A DNA stretch of 64,000 nt. Source: Gammaproteobacteria bacterium. GTDB taxonomy: Bacteria > Pseudomonadota > Gammaproteobacteria > HK1. The translations under genes were made by a program, and so were the position numbers. Of the stretch, positions 1 through 10,849 are shown in pieces (position 1 is the first letter of the stretch; every line of letters starts with the position of its first letter). Location of the stretch: assembly GCA_021773795.1 (NCBI GenBank), contig JAJFJT010000029.1:1-64000 (forward strand). Reading direction: 5' to 3'. The notes beneath the pieces were generated by a model, which saw only the letters and a program-made list of their open reading frames with translations, did not search any database and had not been told where the DNA came from.

Positions 1-141
1 GAAATGGTGATGCCTGGCGATAACATCAAAGTTAAGGTCAATCTCATCAACCCCATCGCGATGGAAGAAGGTTTGCGCTTTGCGGTTCGTGAGGGTGGCC
101 GTACTGTCGGCGCCGGTGTGGTTGCCAAAATCATCGAGTAA
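1..141 (+). CDS. tuf: Elongation factor Tu, C-terminal fragment
   Basis: The window opens inside this gene; only the last 46 codons and TAA are present. The translation ends in the EF-Tu domain III signature with [15 protein letters not shown] close to the C-terminus, where the beta-barrel contacts aminoacyl-tRNA. EF-Tu delivers charged tRNA to the ribosome as a GTP complex. rpsJ starts 9 nt after its stop, the usual tuf-rpsJ arrangement of the str/S10 junction, so the two are probably co-transcribed. Confidence 0.97.
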   Translation, partial: EMVMPGDNIKVKVNLINPIAMEEGLRFAVREGGRTVGAGVVAKIIE

Positions 142-150
142 ACGACGAAC

Positions 151-462
151 ATGACTAATCAACGCATCCGTATCCGCCTTAAGGCCTTTGATCATCGTCT
201 GATTGATCAGTCGGCTCAGGAGATCGTAAATACTGCCAAACGTACCGGTGCCCAGATTAAGGGGCCGATTCCTTTGCCAACGCGTAAAGAGCGCTACACG
301 ATTTTGATTTCGCCGCATGTGAACAAGGATGCCCGGGATCAGTATGAGCTACGCACCCATAAGCGTTTGCTCGATATTCTGGACCCTACTGAAAAAACTG
401 TTGACGCATTGATGAAACTGGACCTCGCCGCGGGCGTGGACGTCCAGATCAAACTTAACTAA
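151..462 (+). CDS. rpsJ: Ribosomal protein uS10
   Basis: 103 residues, the normal length. It carries the S10 hallmarks [14 protein letters not shown] at the N-terminus and [15 protein letters not shown] in the middle. S10 is a 30S head protein and, in enterobacteria, also the NusE antitermination factor. It is the first gene of the S10 operon, 9 nt after tuf, so no separate promoter is likely. A 67-nt gap follows before rplC. Confidence 0.98.
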   Translation: MTNQRIRIRLKAFDHRLIDQSAQEIVNTAKRTGAQIKGPIPLPTRKERYTILISPHVNKDARDQYELRTHKRLLDILDPTEKTVDALMKLDLAAGVDVQIKLN

Positions 463-529
463 TAAAGTTCATTTTGTGGTGAGGCCTTTTACAGGTTCCT
501 AATCGCAGCCAGATAGCTGGAAAAGTACC

Positions 530-1183
530 ATGACTATTGGAGTCGTAGGGCAAAAACTAGGCATGACCCGGGTGTTTACTGAGGATGGATTAGCCATTCC
601 GGTCACCGTGGTTGAAGTGCTACCTAATCGGATCACCCAGATCAAAGATCTGGCGCGTGATGGTTATCGTGCCGTGCAAGTGACCGTGGGTAGCCGTAAG
701 GCCTCGCGGGTTAGCAAGGCTGCTGCCGGCCACGCCGCTAAAGCAGGTGTAGAGCCTGGTTTGGGGCTTTGGGAGTTTCGTCTCGCTGATGGCGAGGGTG
801 AGGAGCTAGAGACGGGTGGCGAGATCAAGGTTGATAGTTTTGCTATTGGACAACGTGTCGATGCCGTAGGCACCTCCATTGGTAAGGGGTTTGCCGGCGT
901 TATCAAGCGTTATCATTTCGCCATGCAGGATGCCACGCACGGCAACTCGCTGTCGCACCGAGCTCCGGGTTCCATTGGTCAGAATCAGACCCCTGGTCGA
1001 GTATTTAAAGGTAAGAAGATGGCGGGGCACATGGGTAATGTGCGGCGCACTATTCAAAACCTGGAAGTGGTTCGCGTAGATAGTGAGCGTAACTGCATTC
1101 TTATTAAGGGCGCTGTGCCCGGGTCGCAGGGCGGGAATGTCATTCTCCAGCCTTCGGTCAAAGCCAAGTCAGGAAGCGTGTGA
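530..1183 (+). CDS. rplC: Ribosomal protein uL3
   Basis: 217 residues. It starts with [14 protein letters not shown] and contains the L3 loop region [25 protein letters not shown], which reaches the peptidyl transferase centre of the 50S subunit; the glutamine methylated by PrmB in E. coli lies in the Gly-Gln-Asn stretch of this region. The stop codon overlaps the rplD start (TGATG), so translation is coupled. Confidence 0.98.
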   Translation: MTIGVVGQKLGMTRVFTEDGLAIPVTVVEVLPNRITQIKDLARDGYRAVQVTVGSRKASRVSKAAAGHAAKAGVEPGLGLWEFRLADGEGEELETGGEIKVDSFAIGQRVDAVGTSIGKGFAGVIKRYHFAMQDATHGNSLSHRAPGSIGQNQTPGRVFKGKKMAGHMGNVRRTIQNLEVVRVDSERNCILIKGAVPGSQGGNVILQPSVKAKSGSV

Positions 1184-1797
1184 TGGAACTGGCACTACAT
1201 AACAGTGACGGGGCCGAGTCCAAGATCGAGGTTGCCGAGGGCGCCTTTGGTGCGGATTACAACGAAGCTCTGGTTCACCAGGTCGTTACTGCCTATCTCG
1301 CCGGGGCCCGTGCGGGTACGAGAGCGAGCAAGACCCGTTCCGAGGTGCGCGGCGGTGGTGCCAAGCCGTGGGCTCAGAAGGGTACTGGCCGGGCACGTGC
1401 CGGTAGCATTCGCAGCCCGATCTGGCGCAGCGGTGGTGTGACTTTTGCCCACAGCCCCGCGGATCATTCGCAAAAGGTTAATCGCAAAATGTATCGCGGT
1501 GCCATGCGCTCCATTCTTTCGGAGTTGCTGCGTCAGGAGCGCCTGCTGATCACTGATAAGATTGCTATCGACGCACCCAGGACCCAATTATTATTGCAGA
1601 AGTTGCGCGAACTATCGCTTGATGACGTGCTTATCGTAACCGCTGAGGGTGACGATAAACTGGCGCTCGCGGCTCGTAATCTCGCCAACGTTTCAGTGGC
1701 GGACAGCTCACACGTAAGCCCGGTAGATTTGCTGCGCTATGAAAAAGTGCTGATGTCTGCTGATGCCGTGAAAGCGCTAGAGGGACGGCTGCTATGA
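1183..1797 (+). CDS. rplD: Ribosomal protein uL4
   Basis: 204 residues from the ATG overlapping the rplC stop; an upstream in-frame GTG at 1180 would add one residue and is less likely. The central loop with [17 protein letters not shown] lines the peptide exit tunnel. In enterobacteria L4 also represses its own operon; I did not find the matching leader, because the operon start shown here is joined to tuf. Ends with a 4-nt ATGA overlap into rplW. Confidence 0.98.
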   Translation: MELALHNSDGAESKIEVAEGAFGADYNEALVHQVVTAYLAGARAGTRASKTRSEVRGGGAKPWAQKGTGRARAGSIRSPIWRSGGVTFAHSPADHSQKVNRKMYRGAMRSILSELLRQERLLITDKIAIDAPRTQLLLQKLRELSLDDVLIVTAEGDDKLALAARNLANVSVADSSHVSPVDLLRYEKVLMSADAVKALEGRLL

Positions 1798-2093
1798 ATC
1801 AAGAACGTATTTTGAGCGTATTACTTGGCCCGCACGTCTCTGAAAAGGGAACGCGGGTTGCTGACAAGCATCAGCAAGTTGTCTTTAAGGTACGCACCGA
1901 TGCCCGCAAGGCTGAGATTAAGAAGGCGGTGGAAAGCCTTTTTGAGGTTCAGGTTGCCGGGGTGCAGGTGGTTAACCAGAAAGGTAAACGCAAAACCTCT
2001 GGTCGCACTCAGGGGCGTCGTTCCGATTGGAAAAAGGCATACGTTAGGCTCCAGCCGGGTCACGATATTGACTTCTCGGTTGGTGGTGAATAA
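1794..2093 (+). CDS. rplW: Ribosomal protein uL23
   Basis: 99 residues, starting in a 4-nt overlap with rplD. It has the L23 core [11 protein letters not shown] and [20 protein letters not shown]23 sits at the exit of the ribosomal tunnel and is the docking point for trigger factor and SRP. It is followed 18 nt later by rplB. Confidence 0.97.
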   Translation: MNQERILSVLLGPHVSEKGTRVADKHQQVVFKVRTDARKAEIKKAVESLFEVQVAGVQVVNQKGKRKTSGRTQGRRSDWKKAYVRLQPGHDIDFSVGGE

Positions 2094-2111
2094 TTCCCAG
2101 GAATTTGTCAG

Positions 2112-2942
2112 ATGGCGCTAGTTAAAAGTAAACCTACTTCTCCAGGACGTCGATTCGTCGTTCGGGTGGTTACCCCGGGGCTTCATAAGGGTAAACCTTA
2201 TGCGCCCTTGGTGGCCCAGAAAAACAAGACCGGTGGCCGTAATAATAACGGCCGCATCACCACACGGCATCGTGGTGGTGGCCACAAACAGCGCTACCGG
2301 ATTATCGATTTCAAGCGTCAAAAGGATGATATTTCCGGGCGGGTGGAACGTATCGAATACGATCCAAACCGCAGCGCGCATATTGCCTTGGTGTTGTATG
2401 CCGATGGCGAACGCCGTTATATCATTGCGCCCAAAGGCGTCAATGCCGGTGCAGAGCTCGTCTCCGGAGCGGCTTCTCCGATTAAGGCGGGTAACTGTCT
2501 TCCGCTGGCTAATATACCAGTCGGTACTACGGTGCATTGTGTAGAACTTAAACCGAAGAAGGGCGCCCAGATTGCTCGTAGTGCTGGTACCAGCGTGCAA
2601 CTGGTGGCCCGCGAAGGTGTGCATGCCACTCTCCGTTTGCGTTCAGGTGAATTGCGTAAAGTGCCAATAGGTTGTCGCGCTACCATCGGTGAGGTTGGTC
2701 ACTCGGAGCACGCTCTGCGTTCGCTTGGTAAAGCAGGTGCCTCCAGATGGCGCGGGAGACGCCCGACTGTTCGTGGGGTGGTTATGAATCCCGTGGATCA
2801 TCCGCACGGCGGTGGTGAAGGACGTACTTCCGGTGGCCGTCATCCGGTTAGCCCGTGGGGCCAGCCCACCAAGGGCTATAAGACTCGTCGGAACAAGCGT
2901 ACGGATAAGATGATCGTCCGTCGTCGTAAGTCCTCGCGTTAA
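2112..2942 (+). CDS. rplB: Ribosomal protein uL2
   Basis: 276 residues, full length. The conserved tail [20 protein letters not shown] is intact, including the histidine near the peptidyl transferase centre. L2 is a primary 23S rRNA binder needed for subunit joining and peptide bond formation. It lies between rplW and rpsS in the standard S10 operon order. Confidence 0.98.
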   Translation: MALVKSKPTSPGRRFVVRVVTPGLHKGKPYAPLVAQKNKTGGRNNNGRITTRHRGGGHKQRYRIIDFKRQKDDISGRVERIEYDPNRSAHIALVLYADGERRYIIAPKGVNAGAELVSGAASPIKAGNCLPLANIPVGTTVHCVELKPKKGAQIARSAGTSVQLVAREGVHATLRLRSGELRKVPIGCRATIGEVGHSEHALRSLGKAGASRWRGRRPTVRGVVMNPVDHPHGGGEGRTSGGRHPVSPWGQPTKGYKTRRNKRTDKMIVRRRKSSR

Positions 2943-2956
2943 TTTAGGAGTATTTG

Positions 2957-3229
2957 GTGTCTCGCTCAATTAAGAAAGGGCCTTTCGTCGACCTGCACCT
3001 CATTAAGAAGGTGGAGGTTGCTCGGGCAGAAAATAGTAGGCGTCCTATCCGTACTTGGTCGCGTCGTTCAATGGTTACACCGGATATGGTGGGTCTGTCC
3101 ATCGCGGTGCATAACGGACGCCAACATGTTCCGGTGTTGATTACGGAAAATATGGTTGGACATAAGCTGGGGGAGTTTTCTCCGACCCGGACGTTCCGCG
3201 GGCATACTGCTGGCCGCAAAACCAAGTAG
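2957..3229 (+). CDS. rpsS: Ribosomal protein uS19
   Basis: 90 residues from a GTG start at 2957. I prefer it to the in-frame TTG at 2954 because AGGAG at 2946-2950 is then 6 nt upstream and the protein begins with the family-typical [12 protein letters not shown]19 forms a 30S head complex with S13. The C-terminal [12 protein letters not shown] is conserved. Confidence 0.97.
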   Translation: MSRSIKKGPFVDLHLIKKVEVARAENSRRPIRTWSRRSMVTPDMVGLSIAVHNGRQHVPVLITENMVGHKLGEFSPTRTFRGHTAGRKTK

Positions 3230-3243
3230 ACAGGGGCAGGCGA

Positions 3244-3576
3244 ATGGAAGTTAGAGCAAAGCTCAGACGAGTGCGGATCTCTCCACAGAAAGGCCGTCTA
3301 GTGGCTGATCAGATTCGTGGCTTGCCCGTTGAGCGCGCTGTTGAACGGCTGGTTTTTAGTAATAGAAAGGCTGCAGACATAATTCGTAAGGTACTCGAGT
3401 CCGCTATAGCGAATGCGGAAAATAACGAGGGTGCGGATATTGACGAGTTGTTGGTTGCAGCAGTGCAGGTGGATGAAGGGCCTTGTTATAAGCGCATGCG
3501 CGCCAGGGCAAGAGGGCGTTCAAACCGCATTCTTAAGCCCACCAGTCACATTACCGTCACTGTTTCGGACAGATAA
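3244..3576 (+). CDS. rplV: Ribosomal protein uL22
   Basis: 110 residues, the standard length. The N-terminal [16 protein letters not shown]-like segment and the C-terminal beta-hairpin motif [14 protein letters not shown] are present; the hairpin lines the exit tunnel and is the site of macrolide-resistance changes in other bacteria. Sits 14 nt after rpsS and 11 nt before rpsC. Confidence 0.97.
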   Translation: MEVRAKLRRVRISPQKGRLVADQIRGLPVERAVERLVFSNRKAADIIRKVLESAIANAENNEGADIDELLVAAVQVDEGPCYKRMRARARGRSNRILKPTSHITVTVSDR

Positions 3577-3587
3577 GAGAGATCCCT

Positions 3588-4271
3588 ATGGGACATAAGG
3601 TAAACCCAATTGGATTCCGCCTTGGTATCGTCAAGGACTGGTCTTCCACGTGGTACGCGGAACGCGAGAAGTTTGCGGATTATTTGAATGTTGACATTGC
3701 GGTCCGTGAGTTTTTGCGCGAGCGCCTCAGTCATGCATCGGTGAGCCAGATTCATATCAGCCGTCCTGGGACAGCCGCTCGCATAGTTGTGCATACGGCA
3801 CGCCCGGGTATCGTTATTGGCAAAAAGGGCGAGGATATCGACGCCCTTCGCCGCGACGTCAGTAAGATGATGGGGCTACCAGTACATATAGCGGTGGAAG
3901 AGATTCGCAAACCTGAGTTAGACGCCTATCTTGTGGCTGAGGGTGTGGCCAACCAGCTTGAACGCAGAATTATGTTCCGGCGGGCGATGAAACGGGCGGT
4001 CTCTAATGCCATGCGGCTTGGCGCCCAGGGGATCAAGATTGCGGTGGGCGGTCGTTTGAACGGTGCTGAAATTGCACGTGGGGAATGGTATCTCGAGGGC
4101 CGTGTTCCATTGCATACCCTGCGGGCCGATATCGATTATGGTTTGGCAGAAGCGAATACCACCTATGGCGTTATTGGCGTCAAGGTCTGGATCTTCAAGG
4201 GCGAAGTATTTGGCCCACGAGTCCTGAGTCAGCCCAGTGATAAGGGTGCAGAAAAAGCAGCCCGGTCCTAG
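3588..4271 (+). CDS. rpsC: Ribosomal protein uS3
   Basis: 227 residues, starting [14 protein letters not shown]. It has the KH-domain GxxG loop as IGKKGEDI and the C-terminal [11 protein letters not shown]3 lies at the mRNA entry tunnel and has helicase-like activity on the 30S subunit. Preceded by a GAGAG ribosome-binding site about 7 nt before the ATG. Confidence 0.98.
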   Translation: MGHKVNPIGFRLGIVKDWSSTWYAEREKFADYLNVDIAVREFLRERLSHASVSQIHISRPGTAARIVVHTARPGIVIGKKGEDIDALRRDVSKMMGLPVHIAVEEIRKPELDAYLVAEGVANQLERRIMFRRAMKRAVSNAMRLGAQGIKIAVGGRLNGAEIARGEWYLEGRVPLHTLRADIDYGLAEANTTYGVIGVKVWIFKGEVFGPRVLSQPSDKGAEKAARS

Positions 4272-4286
4272 GAGAGTTTTAGATCC

Positions 4287-4700
4287 ATGCTTCAGCCAAA
4301 ACGCACAAAATACAGAAAACAGCATAAGGGCCGGAATCGCGGGCTCGCCAATGTTGGTAGCTCGGTAAGCTTCGGTGAATTTGGCCTTAAGGCCGTAACC
4401 CGTGGACGCTTGACCGCGCGCCAGATCGAGGCAGCACGACGGGCGCTGACGCGGCACGTGAAACGCGGTGCTAAAATTTGGATTCGCGTGTTTCCTGATA
4501 AACCAATTACCAAGAAGCCACTGGAAGTTCGGCAGGGTAAGGGCAAGGGTAATGTTGAATATTGGGTGTCCTTGGTCCAACCGGGAAGGATGCTTTACGA
4601 AATGGAAGGTGTAGACGAAGAGTTGGCGCGGGAGGCTTTCCGGCGTGCAGCTGCAAAACTCCCGGTTAAAACCACCTTCGTTACGCGCACGGTGGCATGA
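4287..4700 (+). CDS. rplP: Ribosomal protein uL16
   Basis: 137 residues, starting [17 protein letters not shown]. The arginine-containing segment [17 protein letters not shown] matches the site hydroxylated by RoxA/YcfD in E. coli. L16 organises the A-site region of 23S rRNA. Its TGA stop overlaps the rpmC ATG. Confidence 0.98.
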   Translation: MLQPKRTKYRKQHKGRNRGLANVGSSVSFGEFGLKAVTRGRLTARQIEAARRALTRHVKRGAKIWIRVFPDKPITKKPLEVRQGKGKGNVEYWVSLVQPGRMLYEMEGVDEELAREAFRRAAAKLPVKTTFVTRTVA

Positions 4701-4903
4701 TGAACGCACAAGAATTACGTAATAAGAGCACTGAGGAATTGCAGTCCGAGTTACTTGAATTGGCACGCGCCGCATTCAATTTGCGCATGCAAAAGGGAAC
4801 GGGGCAGCTTTCAAGGCCCAGTGAAGTAAAGACAGTGCGCAGGAATATTGCGCGAGTAAAAACAGTTTTAAACCAGCGGTTAGCGGGTACAGAAAATGGG
4901 TGA
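4700..4903 (+). CDS. rpmC: Ribosomal protein uL29
   Basis: 67 residues from the second of two tandem ATGs (4697 and 4700), which gives the family-like [14 protein letters not shown]. It is a two-helix hairpin protein near the tunnel exit. The stop overlaps rpsQ by 8 nt, so the L16-L29-S17 block is translationally coupled. Confidence 0.95.
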   Translation: MNAQELRNKSTEELQSELLELARAAFNLRMQKGTGQLSRPSEVKTVRRNIARVKTVLNQRLAGTENG

Positions 4904-5156
4904 GCAGGAAAAAAGAGCGCGGGCACTGGTAGGCCGCGTTGTTAGCGACAAGATGGATAAGACCATCACCGTTATGGTGGAACGCAGAGTCAAGCACCCG
5001 CTATATAAAAAATACATTCGTCGTTCCGCCAAGCTACATGCGCACGACGAGAATAACGAGTGTCACATTGGTGATACCGTGAGCATTGCACAGACTCGAC
5101 CTTTGTCCAAGACCAAGACTTGGTCTTTGGTTAAAGTTGAAGTTCAGGCTGATTAA
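4896..5156 (+). CDS. rpsQ: Ribosomal protein uS17
   Basis: 86 residues with the OB-fold core [19 protein letters not shown] and [12 protein letters not shown]17 is an early 16S rRNA binder. It is the last gene of the S10 operon in the E. coli order; a 60-nt gap with a strong hairpin separates it from rplN. Confidence 0.97.
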   Translation: MGEQEKRARALVGRVVSDKMDKTITVMVERRVKHPLYKKYIRRSAKLHAHDENNECHIGDTVSIAQTRPLSKTKTWSLVKVEVQAD

Positions 5157-5171
5157 TACGCCGGGGAGACG

Positions 5172-5189
5172 TTCTTCCTTGCGGAAGAA
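5172..5189 (+). promoter_or_regulatory. Hairpin at the S10/spc operon boundary
   Basis: A perfect 7-bp stem TTCTTCC / GGAAGAA with a TTGC loop lies between rpsQ and rplN. No T tract follows, so it is unlikely to be a full terminator. It may be an RNA processing or stability element at the junction of the two operons. Role inferred from position only. Confidence 0.4.
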
Positions 5190-5216
5190 TAATTCCTTAG
5201 TCGGTGGAGAGATTTA

Positions 5217-5585
5217 ATGATTCAGATGCAGACCATGCTTGATGCCGCGGACAACAGCGGCGCGCGTCGCCTGATGTGTATCAAGGTGCTTGGCGGCTCC
5301 CATCGTCGCTATGCCGGTATTGGTGACATTATTAAAGTCACAGTCAAAGAGGCGATTCCGCGAGGTCGGGTTAAAAAGGGTGAGGTATTTAATGCTCTCG
5401 TGGTGCGTACCCGTAAGGGCGTGCGTCGGCCTGATGGCTCTCTTATTCGTTTTGACGGCAACGCAGTCGTGCTTTTGAATAACCAGGATCAACCTATCGG
5501 CACACGTATTTTTGGGCCGGTTACCCGTGAACTTCGGGGCGAGAAGTTCATGCGTATTATTTCCCTTGCGCCGGAAGTGTTGTAA
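5217..5585 (+). CDS. rplN: Ribosomal protein uL14
   Basis: 122 residues, exact family length, beginning [18 protein letters not shown]. It has the conserved [19 protein letters not shown] segment. L14 forms an intersubunit bridge and is the binding site of silencing factor RsfS. First gene of the spc block; AGAGA lies just before its ATG. Confidence 0.98.
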   Translation: MIQMQTMLDAADNSGARRLMCIKVLGGSHRRYAGIGDIIKVTVKEAIPRGRVKKGEVFNALVVRTRKGVRRPDGSLIRFDGNAVVLLNNQDQPIGTRIFGPVTRELRGEKFMRIISLAPEVL

Positions 5586-5601
5586 CAGGAAGACCATAGA
5601 G

Positions 5602-5925
5602 ATGCACAAGATTCGTAAAGGTGACGACGTCATCGTCCGGGTTGGGAAGAATCGCGGTAAGCGCGGTGCGGTGCAACAGGTGTACCCAAATGGCAGGGTG
5701 CTCGTGGATGGCATAAATATTGTCAAAAAACATGTGCGCCCAAATCCCCAGAAGGGGGTGTCGGGTGGCATAGTTGAAGAGGAACGACCGATCCAAATTT
5801 CCAACGTCGGGCTCTATAACCCGACCACGGAGAAAGCCGATCGGGTTGGCATTCGTCGCTTGGACGATGGCACTAAGGTGCGGTATTTCAAGGGCAACGG
5901 CGAGGTCATTGACAGCTCAGCATAA
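5602..5925 (+). CDS. rplX: Ribosomal protein uL24
   Basis: 107 residues from the ATG giving [19 protein letters not shown], with the KOW motif near the start. L24 initiates 50S assembly and sits at the tunnel exit. A longer in-frame reading from 5512 exists but runs inside rplN and is rejected. An 80-nt gap follows before rplE. Confidence 0.97.
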   Translation: MHKIRKGDDVIVRVGKNRGKRGAVQQVYPNGRVLVDGINIVKKHVRPNPQKGVSGGIVEEERPIQISNVGLYNPTTEKADRVGIRRLDDGTKVRYFKGNGEVIDSSA

Positions 5926-6005
5926 CTTGGCTGACGCCACGCGCCCGGATTAGTGCGCTGGATTGGGTTTAACGAATTGAGTAATTAGCATCAGGAATGT
6001 TTTTT

Positions 6006-6548
6006 ATGGCTAGGCTGCAGGAATTTTATCGTACGGAGGTCGTTCCACAATTGGTGGAGCAATTTAAGTACACCAGTGTGATGCAGGTTCCCAGGGTCGA
6101 TAAGATCACCCTTAATATGGGGGTCGGAGAAGCGCTCACTGACAAGAAAGTGATGGATTTTGCTGTAGGCAATATGGAGGCGATCGCTGGACAGAAGGCG
6201 GTGGTTACTCTGGCTCGCAAATCCATTGCCGGGTTTAAAGTACGGGAAGGTTATCCTGTTGGTTGCAAGGTGACTTTGAGGCGCGCCCGGATGTATGAGT
6301 TTCTTGATCGCCTGATCAATATTTCCATTCCACGTATTCGGGATTTTCGGGGCTTTAGTGCTAAGGCATTTGATGGCCGGGGAAATTACAGTCTGGGTAT
6401 CCGTGAACAGATTGTGTTTCCGGAGATTGACTTCGACAAGATCGACGCTATTCGGGGCATGGACATCACTATTAGTACCAGCAGCCGTAACGACAACGAA
6501 GGGCGGGCATTAATGGCCGCATTTAAATTTCCTTTCAGGGCGAATTGA
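6006..6548 (+). CDS. rplE: Ribosomal protein uL5
   Basis: 180 residues from the ATG at 6006 ([14 protein letters not shown]). An ATG at 5997 would add three residues but lies almost on the AGGA box at 5992, so 6006 is preferred. L5 binds 5S rRNA in the central protuberance; the [18 protein letters not shown] block is intact. In E. coli S8 represses the spc operon near the rplX-rplE junction; I could not confirm an S8-type site here. Confidence 0.97.
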   Translation: MARLQEFYRTEVVPQLVEQFKYTSVMQVPRVDKITLNMGVGEALTDKKVMDFAVGNMEAIAGQKAVVTLARKSIAGFKVREGYPVGCKVTLRRARMYEFLDRLINISIPRIRDFRGFSAKAFDGRGNYSLGIREQIVFPEIDFDKIDAIRGMDITISTSSRNDNEGRALMAAFKFPFRAN

Positions 6549-6556
6549 GGTTTTTC

Positions 6557-6862
6557 ATGGCAAAGCTATCCATGTTGCAGCGTGAAATTAAACGTAATCG
6601 TTTAGTCGCAAAATATGCGGACAAACGAAAAGCGCTTAAGGCGCAGGCCACAGATTCAGGCCTTGATATGGAGGAGCGTCTTGAGGCGCGTCGGCAGTTG
6701 CAGGCTTTGCCGCGAGACTCTAGTTCGGTGCGACTCCGTAATCGTTGCCGCATCACCGGCCGTCCTCGTGGTTACTACCGAAAATTTGGCCTAGGTCGAA
6801 ATAAGTTGCGGGAAGCCGCCATGCGGGGGGATATCCCTGGCTTGGTAATGGCGAGCTGGTAA
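6557..6862 (+). CDS. rpsN: Ribosomal protein uS14, zinc-free form
   Basis: 101 residues from ATG 6557, with TTGAGG upstream. It is the longer, proteobacterial form of S14, without the CxxC-CxxC zinc knuckle of the short form; only a single cysteine is seen in [17 protein letters not shown]. It binds the 30S head next to S3 and S10. Confidence 0.97.
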   Translation: MAKLSMLQREIKRNRLVAKYADKRKALKAQATDSGLDMEERLEARRQLQALPRDSSSVRLRNRCRITGRPRGYYRKFGLGRNKLREAAMRGDIPGLVMASW

Positions 6863-6910
6863 TTAGCCCTCAGGGCACTTACAGACATTTATGAAGCGAG
6901 AATCATTGCG

Positions 6911-7306
6911 ATGAGCATGCAGGATACGGTAGCGGATATGTTGACCCGAATCCGCAATGGCCAAATGGCCGGGAAGGTTAGGGTTTCTATGCCCGCTTCG
7001 CGGTTAAAAGGGGCGGTTGCAGCGGTCCTCAAAGATGAGGGCTATATCAAGGGGTTTGAGGTTGAGACTGAAGGTGTTAAATCAACTCTTTCGGTTTCCC
7101 TCAAGTATTACGAGGGCAAGCCTGTCATCTCCCGTATTCAGCGGGTTAGTCGGCCAGGTTTGCGGGTTTATCGTTCCAAAGATGAACTTCCGGTCGTTGA
7201 CGGTGGCCTTGGTGTCGTCGTTGTTTCGACCTCCAGCGGTGTCATGAGTGGTCGTGCTGCGCAAAAAGCCGGTCACGGTGGCGAAGTGCTTTGTGTCGTG
7301 TCCTGA
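6911..7306 (+). CDS. rpsH: Ribosomal protein uS8
   Basis: 131 residues beginning [18 protein letters not shown], which matches the enterobacterial start exactly in position. It keeps the C-terminal [20 protein letters not shown]-type motif. S8 binds helix 21 of 16S rRNA and, in E. coli, represses the spc operon. Confidence 0.98.
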   Translation: MSMQDTVADMLTRIRNGQMAGKVRVSMPASRLKGAVAAVLKDEGYIKGFEVETEGVKSTLSVSLKYYEGKPVISRIQRVSRPGLRVYRSKDELPVVDGGLGVVVVSTSSGVMSGRAAQKAGHGGEVLCVVS

Positions 7307-7318
7307 GGCTGATTAGAT

Positions 7319-7858
7319 ATGTCCAGAATAGCAAACGCGCCGGTTACTTTGCCTTCAGGGGTGGAAGCCAAAATTGATGGCCAGCGCCTAACCATCAAAG
7401 GAGCCAAAGGCTCGCTTAGCCACGAGATACATCGGGCGGTTAGCGTCCAACAGGATGCTCAGGTGCTTCGTTTTAAAGCCACAAGTGATGGGGCAGCTGC
7501 CAGCACCGTGGCATTAACCGGAACTACCCGGGCCTTGGCTAATAATATGGTGTTGGGAGTCAGCCAGGGGTTTGAAAAGAAACTGAGTCTTGTGGGGGTT
7601 GGTTATCGCGCCCAGGTAAAGGGAAGGGTGCTTAATCTTTTGCTGGGTTTTTCACACCCGGTGGATTTCGCGATTCCTGCGGGCATCGATATTGAGACCC
7701 CCAGTAACACGGAAATCGTTGTGCGTGGCGTCGACAAACAATTGGTTGGACAGGTTTCTGCGACCATCCGTAGCTTTCGGCCGCCGGAGCCCTACAAGGG
7801 CAAAGGCGTGCGTTACACCGATGAGCATGTGGTTCGTAAAGAAGCTAAAAAGAAGTAA
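7319..7858 (+). CDS. rplF: Ribosomal protein uL6
   Basis: 179 residues with two L6 repeats. The C-terminal repeat carries [19 protein letters not shown], the family signature near the sarcin-ricin loop contact. It sits between rpsH and rplR in the canonical spc order. Confidence 0.98.
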   Translation: MSRIANAPVTLPSGVEAKIDGQRLTIKGAKGSLSHEIHRAVSVQQDAQVLRFKATSDGAAASTVALTGTTRALANNMVLGVSQGFEKKLSLVGVGYRAQVKGRVLNLLLGFSHPVDFAIPAGIDIETPSNTEIVVRGVDKQLVGQVSATIRSFRPPEPYKGKGVRYTDEHVVRKEAKKK

Positions 7859-7870
7859 GAGGTTCGTGAA

Positions 7871-8224
7871 ATGAGTAAAAAACAATCCCGCACTCGGCGC
7901 GCACGTCGCACCCGTGCAAAGATTAGCGAACTCGGTGTACACCGCTTGGGCGTGCATCGTACCCCTCAGCATATCTATGCTCAGGTGTTTGATCCCACGG
8001 GCACGCAGGTGCTGGCAAGTGCCTCGACACTTGATACCAGTTTTAAAGAGAAAAAGATTAACGGTGGTAACGTAGCCGCAGCGAAGATGGTTGGGCAGTT
8101 GGTTGCCGAGCGTGCGGTGGCAGCGGGTATAAATAAAATCGCATTCGATCGTTCCGGGTTTAAGTACCACGGTCGAATTAAAGCTCTGGCCGATGCGGCC
8201 CGAGATAACGGTCTTAAGTTTTAA
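7871..8224 (+). CDS. rplR: Ribosomal protein uL18
   Basis: 117 residues. It has an arginine-rich N-terminus and the 5S rRNA-binding core [20 protein letters not shown], ending [20 protein letters not shown]. With L5 it brings 5S rRNA into the 50S subunit. RBS GAGG lies before the ATG. Confidence 0.98.
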   Translation: MSKKQSRTRRARRTRAKISELGVHRLGVHRTPQHIYAQVFDPTGTQVLASASTLDTSFKEKKINGGNVAAAKMVGQLVAERAVAAGINKIAFDRSGFKYHGRIKALADAARDNGLKF

Positions 8225-8236
8225 GGGTCTTCTGAG

Positions 8237-8746
8237 ATGGCGCAGCAGTTCCAGGGTCGACAGAAAGCAGATGATTTTCAAGAGAAACTCATCAATATTA
8301 ATCGGGTTGCCAAGGTGGTTAAAGGTGGCCGTCAGTTTGGTTTTTCCGCGCTTAGCGTAGTCGGTGACGGCAAAGGGCGTGTTGGATTTGGTCGTGGCAA
8401 GGCGCGTGAGGTGCCTGCGGCAATTCAAAAATCCATGGAAAATGCGCGCAAGAATATGCGTAGTATCCCGTTAAATGGTGGCACTTTGCAGTATGCCTTG
8501 ACGGCCAATTACGGTGCGGCAAAGGTCTTCATGCAGCCGGCCTCTGATGGTACTGGAATTATTGCGGGGGGGCCGATGCGTGCCGTATTCGAGGTGCTAG
8601 GCGTACGTGATGTGCTCGCCAAGTGCATCGGTTCGCAGAACCCCATTAACGTGGTACGCGCCACCATCAAAGGGCTCACCGATATGGTGGCTCCGGAACA
8701 TGTCGCCGCCAAACGGGGCAAATCCCTCGAACAGATACTGGGGTAA
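8237..8746 (+). CDS. rpsE: Ribosomal protein uS5
   Basis: 169 residues. The N-terminal dsRNA-binding-like domain contains [19 protein letters not shown] and [18 protein letters not shown]5 acts in decoding accuracy and mRNA entry. Only 3 nt separate it from rpmD. Confidence 0.98.
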   Translation: MAQQFQGRQKADDFQEKLININRVAKVVKGGRQFGFSALSVVGDGKGRVGFGRGKAREVPAAIQKSMENARKNMRSIPLNGGTLQYALTANYGAAKVFMQPASDGTGIIAGGPMRAVFEVLGVRDVLAKCIGSQNPINVVRATIKGLTDMVAPEHVAAKRGKSLEQILG

Positions 8747-8749
8747 AGC

Positions 8750-8950
8750 ATGGCTAAGGCAAGTAAGAAAACCACGCAGGTCAGGGTCAAGCTCGTACGT
8801 AGCTTTCACGGGCGCCTCGCGGCACATCAGGCATGTGCTCGCGGCTTGGGCCTTCGGCGTATGCACCACAGTGTGGTGGTTGAGGATACCCCCTGTAATC
8901 GCGGCATGATAAATAAGATTTCGTACCTGTTGCAGGTCGAGGAGGCATAA
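8750..8950 (+). CDS. rpmD: Ribosomal protein uL30
   Basis: 66 residues with [19 protein letters not shown] and [15 protein letters not shown], the single L30 domain. It is slightly longer than the E. coli protein through a short N-terminal lysine-rich stretch and a C-terminal tail. The rplO start follows 1 nt after its stop. Confidence 0.96.
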   Translation: MAKASKKTTQVRVKLVRSFHGRLAAHQACARGLGLRRMHHSVVVEDTPCNRGMINKISYLLQVEEA

Positions 8951-8951
8951 G

Positions 8952-9386
8952 GTGCGTTTAAATAGCATATCTCCAGCAGATGGGTCCAAGCGGGATCGAA
9001 AGCGTGTTGGACGCGGCGGTGGTAGTGGGCTCGGTAAAACAGCCGGGCGCGGTCATAAGGGGCAGAAATCCCGCACCGGTAAAGGGGCAATGATTGGCTT
9101 CGAAGGTGGCCAGATGCCATTGCAGCGGAGATTGCCAAAATTTGGCTTCACCTCTCGCACAGCCCGGTATAACGCGGAGCTACGACTGGACGCGTTGCAG
9201 GGGTTGGATGCCGAGGTGATTGATCTGATGACCCTGAAGGATGCGAAACTTGTACGTCCCTTGGTCACTCAGGTGAAAATCATCTTGGCAGGATCCCTGG
9301 ATAAGGCCGTTAGTTTGCGTGGACTATCCGTAACCCGCGGTGCCAGGGCGGCCATTGAGAAGGCTGGAGGCAAGATCGAGGATTAG
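8952..9386 (+). CDS. rplO: Ribosomal protein uL15
   Basis: 144 residues from a GTG start. It has the glycine-rich N-terminal extension [19 protein letters not shown] and the [18 protein letters not shown] block. A GAGGAG box at the end of rpmD is correctly spaced for the GTG. L15 is a late 50S assembly protein. Confidence 0.97.
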   Translation: MRLNSISPADGSKRDRKRVGRGGGSGLGKTAGRGHKGQKSRTGKGAMIGFEGGQMPLQRRLPKFGFTSRTARYNAELRLDALQGLDAEVIDLMTLKDAKLVRPLVTQVKIILAGSLDKAVSLRGLSVTRGARAAIEKAGGKIED

Positions 9387-9436
9387 CTTGAAGTGCTGCT
9401 AATTAGCGCATTTCCTCTTCTCTATTAAGCACCCCT

Positions 9437-10777
9437 ATGGCTTCGAAGCGCAAAAAGCTCGCAACAGCAGATGCCGGCGCCGCACGTTCGGGTGGCTTGG
9501 CCGAGCTTAAACAACGTCTTTGGTTTGTATTGGGCGCGATCATTATCTTTCGCGTGGGCACGTTTATTCCAGTTCCCGGCATTGATCCGGTGGCATTGGA
9601 GGCGCTTTTTAATCAACAGCGCGGCACCATCCTAGATATGTTTAATATGTTTTCGGGCGGAGCACTGGAGCGTTTTTCGCTGTTTGCCATTGGCATCATG
9701 CCCTATATATCGGCCTCAATTATTATGCAGCTGCTTACGGTGGTTTCGCCGCAATTGGAGCAGCTGAAAAAAGAGGGCGAGTCCGGGCGCCGAAAAATAA
9801 CCCAGTACACGCGTTATGGAACAGTGGTGCTGGCAACGATACAAGCATTAGGTGTTGCCATCGCACTGGAAAGCCAACAGGCGGGTGGGGCTTCGGTGGT
9901 TATTGCCACTGGTTTGGGTTTTCGTATTACCGCTGTTGCTACCCTGGTGACGGGTACGGTATTTTTGATGTGGCTTGGTGAACAGGTTAGCGAACGGGGT
10001 ATTGGGAATGGTATTTCCATTATCATTTTCGCTGGCATTGTTGCCGGTCTGCCCTCAGCGATCGGGGGCACCCTGGAACTCGCTCGTACCGGCGAACTGC
10101 ACGTTTTGATGATTTTTGTGTTGCTGGTACTTGCCCTTGGGGTGACGGCCTTTGTGGTTTTTGTAGAACGTGGCCAGAGGCGTATTACGGTGAATTACGC
10201 CAAACGTCAGGTTGGGCGAAAAGTTTATGGCGGGCAGACCAGCCATTTGCCATTGAAGCTGAATATGGCCGGGGTTATTCCCCCCATTTTTGCCTCCAGC
10301 ATCATTCTGTTTCCGGCCACGGTAGGCGGTTGGTTCGGAAGCAGTGGTGAGGGGATGGAGTGGTTAGCGAATCTGTCACAAACCATTGCGCCAGGACAGC
10401 CACTCTACGTAGTGATGTTTGCGGCAGCGATTATCTTCTTCTGCTTTTTCTATACGGCATTGGTATTTAACCCTAAAGACACGGCGGATAATTTGAAGAA
10501 ATCGGGGGCTTTTATCCCAGGCGTCCGTCCCGGTGTGCAGACGGCTAAATATATTGACACGGTAATGACCCGTCTCACGGTAGCTGGGGCAGCCTATATT
10601 ACGGCGGTATGTTTGCTGCCAGAATTTATGATTCTCAAGTGGAATGTGCCTTTTTATTTCGGCGGCACCTCATTGCTGATTATCGTGGTCGTCGTTATGG
10701 ATTTCACCGCCCAGGTGCAATCGCACCTTATGTCGCAACAGTATGACGGGTTGATGCGCAAGGCTAAATTAAAGTAA
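9437..10777 (+). CDS. secY: SecY, protein-conducting channel subunit
   Basis: 446 residues with ten predicted membrane helices. It forms the SecYEG translocon for export and membrane insertion. Seen in sequence: the plug-region segment [36 protein letters not shown], and the cytoplasmic loop around [14 protein letters not shown] where SecA and the ribosome dock. It follows rplO as in the spc operon; the 72-nt gap before rpmJ contains short A/T-flanked inverted repeats. Confidence 0.98.
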   Translation: MASKRKKLATADAGAARSGGLAELKQRLWFVLGAIIIFRVGTFIPVPGIDPVALEALFNQQRGTILDMFNMFSGGALERFSLFAIGIMPYISASIIMQLLTVVSPQLEQLKKEGESGRRKITQYTRYGTVVLATIQALGVAIALESQQAGGASVVIATGLGFRITAVATLVTGTVFLMWLGEQVSERGIGNGISIIIFAGIVAGLPSAIGGTLELARTGELHVLMIFVLLVLALGVTAFVVFVERGQRRITVNYAKRQVGRKVYGGQTSHLPLKLNMAGVIPPIFASSIILFPATVGGWFGSSGEGMEWLANLSQTIAPGQPLYVVMFAAAIIFFCFFYTALVFNPKDTADNLKKSGAFIPGVRPGVQTAKYIDTVMTRLTVAGAAYITAVCLLPEFMILKWNVPFYFGGTSLLIIVVVVMDFTAQVQSHLMSQQYDGLMRKAKLK

Positions 10778-10849
10778 CGGCTAGGGCTTAGCCAAATTCC
10801 CAAGGGAAAAAATTATTTTTGGGATAGGGACTACAGGTAGGATAGAACG

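Noticed and set aside
3918-4775. Long minus-strand open frame of 285 codons
   Set aside because: It lies antisense to rpsC, rplP and rpmC, whose proteins are unmistakable.
5926-6005. S8-binding regulatory site between rplX and rplE
   Set aside because: The interval is in the right place and has a GCGC-based inverted repeat, but I could not match the known S8-binding core by eye.
7652-8428. 258-codon minus-strand open frame
   Set aside because: Antisense to rplF, rplR and rpsE; composition and lack of similarity mark it as a shadow.
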